From contig JAWXUU010000008.1 in assembly GCA_044426085.1 (NCBI GenBank), positions 54,111-118,110 of the forward strand: 64,000 nt of DNA, written 5' to 3'. Each line of letters opens with the position of its first letter. Positions within the stretch are counted from its first letter, which is position 1. The notes beneath the pieces are model-generated. The model had not been told where the DNA came from. It ran no database searches and saw only the letters and a program-made list of their open reading frames with translations. This stretch comes from JAWXUU01 sp044426085 (GTDB lineage Bacteria; Bacillota; Clostridia; Christensenellales; CAMQZB01). Position numbers and translations under genes: made by a program. Below are positions 59,639 to 64,000 of the stretch, one piece after another.

Positions 59639-61066
59639 ATGAAGAGAAAAATTTTGTTTGTGGCATCTGAATGTCAACCTTTCGCAGCTTCAGGTGGGCT
59701 TGGCGACGTTATCGGTTCGCTTCCAAAAGCACTTGCTAAGAAGCGTGGAAACGACGTGCGTGTTATTTTGCCACTTTATGGTTTGATAAGCGAAAAATAT
59801 AAAAGTCAAATGGAATATCTTGGAAACTTGAGCGTTCCACTTTGCTGGAGAAATCAATATTGCGGTATCTTTATGCTAAAACAAGACGGCGTGACTTTCT
59901 ATTTCATCGATAACGAATACTATTTCAGAAGAAGTGGTCTTTATGGTTATCTTGACGAAGCTGAAAGATATGCGTTCTTCTCGCATGCGGCACTCGATAT
60001 CTTGCCAGTTATTGACTTTATTCCTCAAATAATCCATTGCCACGATTGGCAAACAGCACTTGTGCCTGTTTATCTCAAAACTATTTACAGCAAAAAAGAT
60101 ACATATAAGCACATCAGAACTGTCTTCACTATTCACAACATGGAATATCAAGGCAGATACTCTCTTGACCTAACAAACGAACTTTTCGGAATTCCAGAAA
60201 CATACAATTCTATTTTGGAATACGAAGGCGATTTGAACCTTATGAAAGGCGCAATCCAATGTGCCGACACAATCACTACGGTTTCTCCAACATACGCTGG
60301 CGAAATCCACGGTGAAGATGCTTCAAAAGGTTTGTATCACATCATAAGAGAAAACACATATAAAGTTATTGGTATTTTGAATGGTATCGATGAAAAATCA
60401 TTCGACCCAGCAACAGATATGGCGCTTTATGAAAACTTCGATGTTGATACTTTCGAAAAGAAAAAACTCAACAAACTTGAACTTGAAAAAGAAATCGGTC
60501 TTCCTTCTGGCGACAGACCAATCATCGCAATCATTTCAAGACTCGTGGAACACAAAGGTGTTGATATCGTGAAAGGTGCACTTGAAGAACTTCTAAAACG
60601 TGACCTTGCTATTGTGGTTTTGGGAACTGGTGATTATGCATATGAAGAATATTTCAAAACTATGCAAAGCTACCACCCAAGCAAAATGAAAGCTATCATC
60701 CAATTCAACGGCACTCTTGCAAGAAAAATTTACGGCAGTGCAGATATGTTCTTGATGCCTTCTAAAAACGAACCTTGCGGACTTTCTCAAATGATGGCGT
60801 CTGAATACGGCACAGTTCCAATCGTAAGAAAAACTGGCGGTCTTGCAGATTCAATCACAGATAGTGGCGACGGAAAAGGTATGGGCTTCACATTTATTGA
60901 ATACACTTCTGAAGAACTTATCAGAACTGTGGATAGAGCTCTTGAAGCATATGAAAACAAAGCAAAATGGGAAAAAATTGCTAAGCGTGCCATGAAGAAA
61001 AACTTCTCTTGGGATAAATCAGCAACAGCTTATTTGAACGCTTATAAATTCCTTTTGGAAAATTAA
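59639..61066 (+). CDS. glgA: Glycogen synthase
   Basis: A 475-residue GT5 enzyme that transfers glucose from ADP-glucose to glycogen. The N-terminal motif is PFAASGGLGDVIGSLP, where many GlgA proteins have K-x-G-G-L; here the Lys position is Ala. HCHDWQTALVPVY and IHNMEYQG follow. The C-terminal domain has ISRLVEHKGVD and PSKNEPCGLSQMMASEYGT with the catalytic glutamate. It lies 35 bp after glgD. AAAGGAG precedes the ATG. Confidence 0.95.
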   Translation: MKRKILFVASECQPFAASGGLGDVIGSLPKALAKKRGNDVRVILPLYGLISEKYKSQMEYLGNLSVPLCWRNQYCGIFMLKQDGVTFYFIDNEYYFRRSGLYGYLDEAERYAFFSHAALDILPVIDFIPQIIHCHDWQTALVPVYLKTIYSKKDTYKHIRTVFTIHNMEYQGRYSLDLTNELFGIPETYNSILEYEGDLNLMKGAIQCADTITTVSPTYAGEIHGEDASKGLYHIIRENTYKVIGILNGIDEKSFDPATDMALYENFDVDTFEKKKLNKLELEKEIGLPSGDRPIIAIISRLVEHKGVDIVKGALEELLKRDLAIVVLGTGDYAYEEYFKTMQSYHPSKMKAIIQFNGTLARKIYGSADMFLMPSKNEPCGLSQMMASEYGTVPIVRKTGGLADSITDSGDGKGMGFTFIEYTSEELIRTVDRALEAYENKAKWEKIAKRAMKKNFSWDKSATAYLNAYKFLLEN

Positions 61067-61112
61067 TTTTCATATATATGAATGCTAATAAAACAATGTA
61101 ATAAACATAAAA

Positions 61113-61142
61113 AATACCTAAGTTATTCTTGGGTATTTTTTC
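61113..61142 (+). terminator. Terminator between glgA and glgP
   Basis: AATACCTAAG and CTTGGGTATT pair around TTATT and are followed by TTTT. It means glgP probably has its own promoter within 61143-61264, where TATAAA-like -10 boxes occur. Confidence 0.75.
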
Positions 61143-61264
61143 TTAAAAATGTACTATTTACCGCTATTATACTTGCAAAAATATCGTAAATAGTATAAAA
61201 TTATAAGGATATCATAGTGATATCATAAAGTTGTAAAAAATTATTTTATATAAGGAAGTGAACA

Positions 61265-63673
61265 ATGGAAATCACAAAAGAAATGTTGGAAGAAAGATTG
61301 AAACAAAACGTTGCTCGTCAATTTGGCGTTTCAATTGAATCAGCAGACAAAGAAATGCTTTACAGAACAGTTTCTACGGTTGTAAAAAATACTTTGCTTG
61401 AAAAAAGAAAAGAATTTAACCAAAAAGTTGTTGCGGGCAAAAAAAGAAAAGTTTATTATATGTGTATGGAATTCCTTTTGGGAAGAAGCTTGAAAACTTC
61501 TGTGAACAACCTCAAAATCGAATCTATAATCAACGAACTTTTAAAAGACAGCGAATATTCTTTGGAAGACCTATACGAATGCGAACCAGATGCAGGCCTT
61601 GGCAACGGTGGTCTTGGAAGACTTGCCGCATGTTATATGGATTCTCTTGCATCTCTTGATTATCCTGCAATGGGATTCTCACTTAGATACGAATACGGTC
61701 TTTTCAAACAAAAAATCATCGATGGATGGCAAACTGAAATGCCAGACGTTTGGCTTCCAGGTGGCGAAGTGTGGCTTACACCACGCCCTGACAAAAACAC
61801 TGTTGTAAAATTTGGCGGAAGGGTAGAACTTTGCGACAAAGGCAACGGCAAACTTGATTTCACGCTTGTTGATTATAACGCAGTTGAAGCGGTGGCATAC
61901 GACATGGCAATTTCTGGTGTTTCTGAAGGCGTTTCAACATTAAGACTTTGGAGAGCTCAAAACGTTTCAACGTTCAACATGAACTCTTTCTCTCAAGGTG
62001 ACTATATGGCTGCAATGCAAAAAGATGCAGAAGCAGAAATGATCACAAAAGTTTTGTATCCATCGGATAACCACGAAGAAGGTAAAATCCTTAGATTGCA
62101 ACAACAATATTTCCTTGTTTCTGCATCACTAAACAACATCATAAGAGACGTAATCAGAAACACTGGCGACGTTCGCAAAATGCCTGAAGTTGCAATGATT
62201 CACATCAACGATACTCACCCAGCACTTTGCATTCCTGAACTTATGAGAATCTTGCTTGACGATTTCGACCTTTCTTGGGAAGATGCATGGGATATCGTTG
62301 TGAAAACAACTAACTACACAAACCACACAGTTCTTGCCGAAGCGCTTGAATGTTGGAATGTTGAACTTATTGCAGGTCTTGTGCCACGTGTTTGGCAAAT
62401 CATCTGCGAAATCGATAGAAGATTTAAAGAAGAAGTTTATGCAAGAGGCCTTGAAAGCAAACTTTCAAAAATGGCTGTTATCGATTATGGCACAGTTAAA
62501 ATGGCTAACCTTTCTGTTATTGGTTCAAGCAAAGTTAACGGTGTTTCTGCACTCCACAGCGAAATCTTGAAAGATGACGTGTTTGCAGATTTCCACAAAT
62601 TCTATCCTGGAAAATTCACAAACGTGACAAACGGTATTGCTCACAGAAGATGGCTCACATATTCAAACAGAGGTTTGGCTTCTCTTATTGCAGAATCAAT
62701 CGGAGAAGATTATATGACAAAACCATACGAGCTTGAAAAACTTTTGAAATATAAAAACAACAAAACTTTCCTTGGCAAACTTGACAAAATCAAACATGCA
62801 AACAAAGTTGATTTTGCAAACTTTGTAAAACAAACTCAAGGTTTTGATATGGATCCAGACAGCATTTTCGACGTTCAATCAAAAAGATTGCACGAATATA
62901 AACGTCAACTTATGAACGCTCTCAAAATCATCAAACTCATGAAAGATATAAGAGAAAATCCAAACATGGATTTCATTCCACAAACTTTCATCTTTGGTGC
63001 GAAAGCTGCCCCAAGTTATTTCCTTGCAAAAGAAATCATCAAACTTATCTGCTGTCTTGCAAAAGAATGCAACACAGACCCAGTTTTGAAAGGCAAAATC
63101 AACGTTGTTTTCCTTGAAAACTACTGTGTTTCTATGGCGGAAAAAATGATGCCTGCAAGTGAAGTTTCAGAACAAATTTCAACTGCTGGTAAAGAAGCAA
63201 GCGGAACTGGTAACATGAAATTCATGATCAATGGCGCGCTCACACTCGGCACACTTGACGGTGCAAACGTGGAAATCGCAGAACTTGTTGGCTCTGATAA
63301 CTGCTACATCTTCGGCAACACTGCTGATGAAGTTGAAAAAATCTGGAACAACGGATATAACTCTATCGATTATTACATGTCAAGTCCAGTGATTCACGGT
63401 ATCGTAAACGAACTTCGCCATGGCTTTGCTGGTCAAGATTTCTCTAACCTTGCAAACTATCTTGTGAACAACCACGGTATCTCTGACCCATTCATGTGCT
63501 TGTGTGATTTGGAAAGCTATATCAACACTTCAGAAAAAGTTGCTAAAGACTATCTCGACAGAAATTCTTGGAACAAAAAAGCGCTAGTGAACATCGCAAA
63601 AGCAGGTCACTTCGCAGCCGACAGATCAATCGAAGAATACGCAAAAGATATCTGGCATCTTGAAAGACCGTAG
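61265..63673 (+). CDS. glgP: Glycogen/maltodextrin phosphorylase
   Basis: An 802-residue GT35 enzyme releasing glucose-1-phosphate from glycogen. GLGNGGLGRLAACYMDS is the N-terminal signature, RLHEYKRQLMN is the phosphate-binding region, and EASGTGNMKFMINGALT holds the PLP-binding lysine. Ser14-type phospho-regulation of animal enzymes is absent. AAGGAAG precedes ATG 61265. The TAG stop begins the palindrome TAGTTTTTTGC-GGA-GCAAAAAACTA. Confidence 0.96.
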   Translation: MEITKEMLEERLKQNVARQFGVSIESADKEMLYRTVSTVVKNTLLEKRKEFNQKVVAGKKRKVYYMCMEFLLGRSLKTSVNNLKIESIINELLKDSEYSLEDLYECEPDAGLGNGGLGRLAACYMDSLASLDYPAMGFSLRYEYGLFKQKIIDGWQTEMPDVWLPGGEVWLTPRPDKNTVVKFGGRVELCDKGNGKLDFTLVDYNAVEAVAYDMAISGVSEGVSTLRLWRAQNVSTFNMNSFSQGDYMAAMQKDAEAEMITKVLYPSDNHEEGKILRLQQQYFLVSASLNNIIRDVIRNTGDVRKMPEVAMIHINDTHPALCIPELMRILLDDFDLSWEDAWDIVVKTTNYTNHTVLAEALECWNVELIAGLVPRVWQIICEIDRRFKEEVYARGLESKLSKMAVIDYGTVKMANLSVIGSSKVNGVSALHSEILKDDVFADFHKFYPGKFTNVTNGIAHRRWLTYSNRGLASLIAESIGEDYMTKPYELEKLLKYKNNKTFLGKLDKIKHANKVDFANFVKQTQGFDMDPDSIFDVQSKRLHEYKRQLMNALKIIKLMKDIRENPNMDFIPQTFIFGAKAAPSYFLAKEIIKLICCLAKECNTDPVLKGKINVVFLENYCVSMAEKMMPASEVSEQISTAGKEASGTGNMKFMINGALTLGTLDGANVEIAELVGSDNCYIFGNTADEVEKIWNNGYNSIDYYMSSPVIHGIVNELRHGFAGQDFSNLANYLVNNHGISDPFMCLCDLESYINTSEKVAKDYLDRNSWNKKALVNIAKAGHFAADRSIEEYAKDIWHLERP

Positions 63674-63890
63674 TTTTTTGCGGAGCAAAAAACTAATTAA
63701 AAATTAAAAACGGACAATTAAAAATTAAAAATTAAAAATTAAAAATTGTGGTAAAGCACTCACGTTGTTCGTGCATGCTATTATTAGAAATTGAAATAGG
63801 GGTGTCACTTGTGAATAGTGACGCCCCTTTCATATTACCTAATATTGAATGCATAGGGCGAAGCCCAATGCCTTACCACAATTTTTAATA
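63671..63890. repeat. Modular inverted repeat, copy P, with gene-end palindrome
   Basis: TAGTTTTTTGC-GGA-GCAAAAAACTA (63671-63695) begins at the glgP stop. ATTAAAAATTAAAAACGGAC, ATTAAAA units, GTGGTAAAGCACTCACGTTG and the hairpin GGGGTGTCACT / AGTGACGCCCC follow. GCATAGGGCGAAGCCCAATG, CTTACCAC and a short T-rich end close it. The right array is truncated compared with other copies. The remaining bases to 63992 contain only promoter-like A/T sequence. Confidence 0.92.
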
Positions 63891-63992
63891 ATAGATTGTA
63901 TAATTAAGTGCAACACCTAAAAAAGAATAGCGATTCACACCGAAATCCTTTATAATGGAAAGTGACCAAACCGACCATTGGGGGAAAACAAC

Positions 63993-64000
63993 ATGAACCG
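63993..64000 (+). CDS. Start of a gene running off the window
   Basis: ATGAAC at 63993 follows TTGGGGGAAAACAAC, a strong ribosome-binding site for this genome, and upstream lies the end of repeat copy P. Only two codons are visible, so no product can be named. Confidence 0.5.

Noticed and set aside
2074..63890. Insertion sequences as the explanation of the repeats
   Set aside because: No transposase or transposase fragment occurs in any copy, and I could not find constant-length direct target duplications at the ends.

Overview
The window looks like chromosomal DNA of an A+T-rich anaerobic Bacillota, most likely an uncultured gut Clostridia related to Christensenellales. That assignment is an inference. 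It rests on strong TTGACA/TATAAT promoters, GGAGG ribosome-binding sites, a reverse rubrerythrin, a PerR-like Fur protein, a clostridial glgC-glgD-glgA-glgP glycogen operon, DUF1540/DUF1858/DUF523 proteins and purine/PyrR RNA regulators. There is no phage, no complete IS and no CRISPR array.

Layout. 1-5.7 kb: pstC(partial)-pstA-pstB-phoU-phoB-phoR phosphate uptake and sensing. 5.9-7.9 kb: stand-alone PTS EIIB domain, then an ArsR regulator with a metal permease. 8.1-10.7 kb (minus): pyridoxamine kinase, tRNA t6A dehydratase, cysteine synthase. 10.9-13.4 kb: HAD phosphatase, GNAT protein, DUF1540, GtrA. 13.7-18.7 kb: gyrB-gyrA-DUF523. 18.9-25.2 kb: SH3/NlpC cell-wall hydrolase, then an accessory patch (RHH regulator/SLOG protein, two 5'-truncated peptidoglycan-binding-type toxin-like genes, three membrane proteins). 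25.2-32.1 kb: hemW-lepA, LUD, GDPD, an ABC-2 permease with a pseudo-ATPase, LMW phosphatase. 32.6-37 kb: purine permease under a guanine-type riboswitch, divergent from uracil permease under a PyrR-type attenuator, then upp. 37.4-41.5 kb: heparinase-II/III-like enzyme, lipoprotein, YcxB-like protein, divergent HPr. 41.8-45.6 kb: amino-acid ABC transporter, reverse rubrerythrin, PerR. 45.8-48.6 kb: MBOAT plus DHHW surface O-acetylation pair. 48.7-50 kb: tRNA-Ser, repeat block, MNT/HEPN pair. 50-56.6 kb: TIM-barrel enzyme, hydrolase, DUF6512, MGMT, SDR, MnmE, AEC transporter. 56.9-63.7 kb: DUF1858 and the glycogen genes.

The most striking structure is not a gene. Sixteen intergenic sites carry one family of nested, modular inverted repeats about 200-250 bp long. 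From outside in, the shells are an optional 20-bp outer module, arrays of a 7-bp unit (ATTAAAA, AGTGAAA or GGTGAAA type), optional GC-rich cassettes, a GTGGTAA/TTACCAC core with a small hairpin, and a central hairpin. The two arms of a copy match each other, and several stem positions change together between copies. All copies lie next to at least one gene 3' end and none lies in a divergent promoter gap. Many abut a second palindrome that starts at or near the stop codon of the neighbouring gene and has a GC-GRA-GC triloop at its apex. In two genes the stop codon itself comes from the repeat. Together these suggest an undescribed family of structured 3'-end elements.
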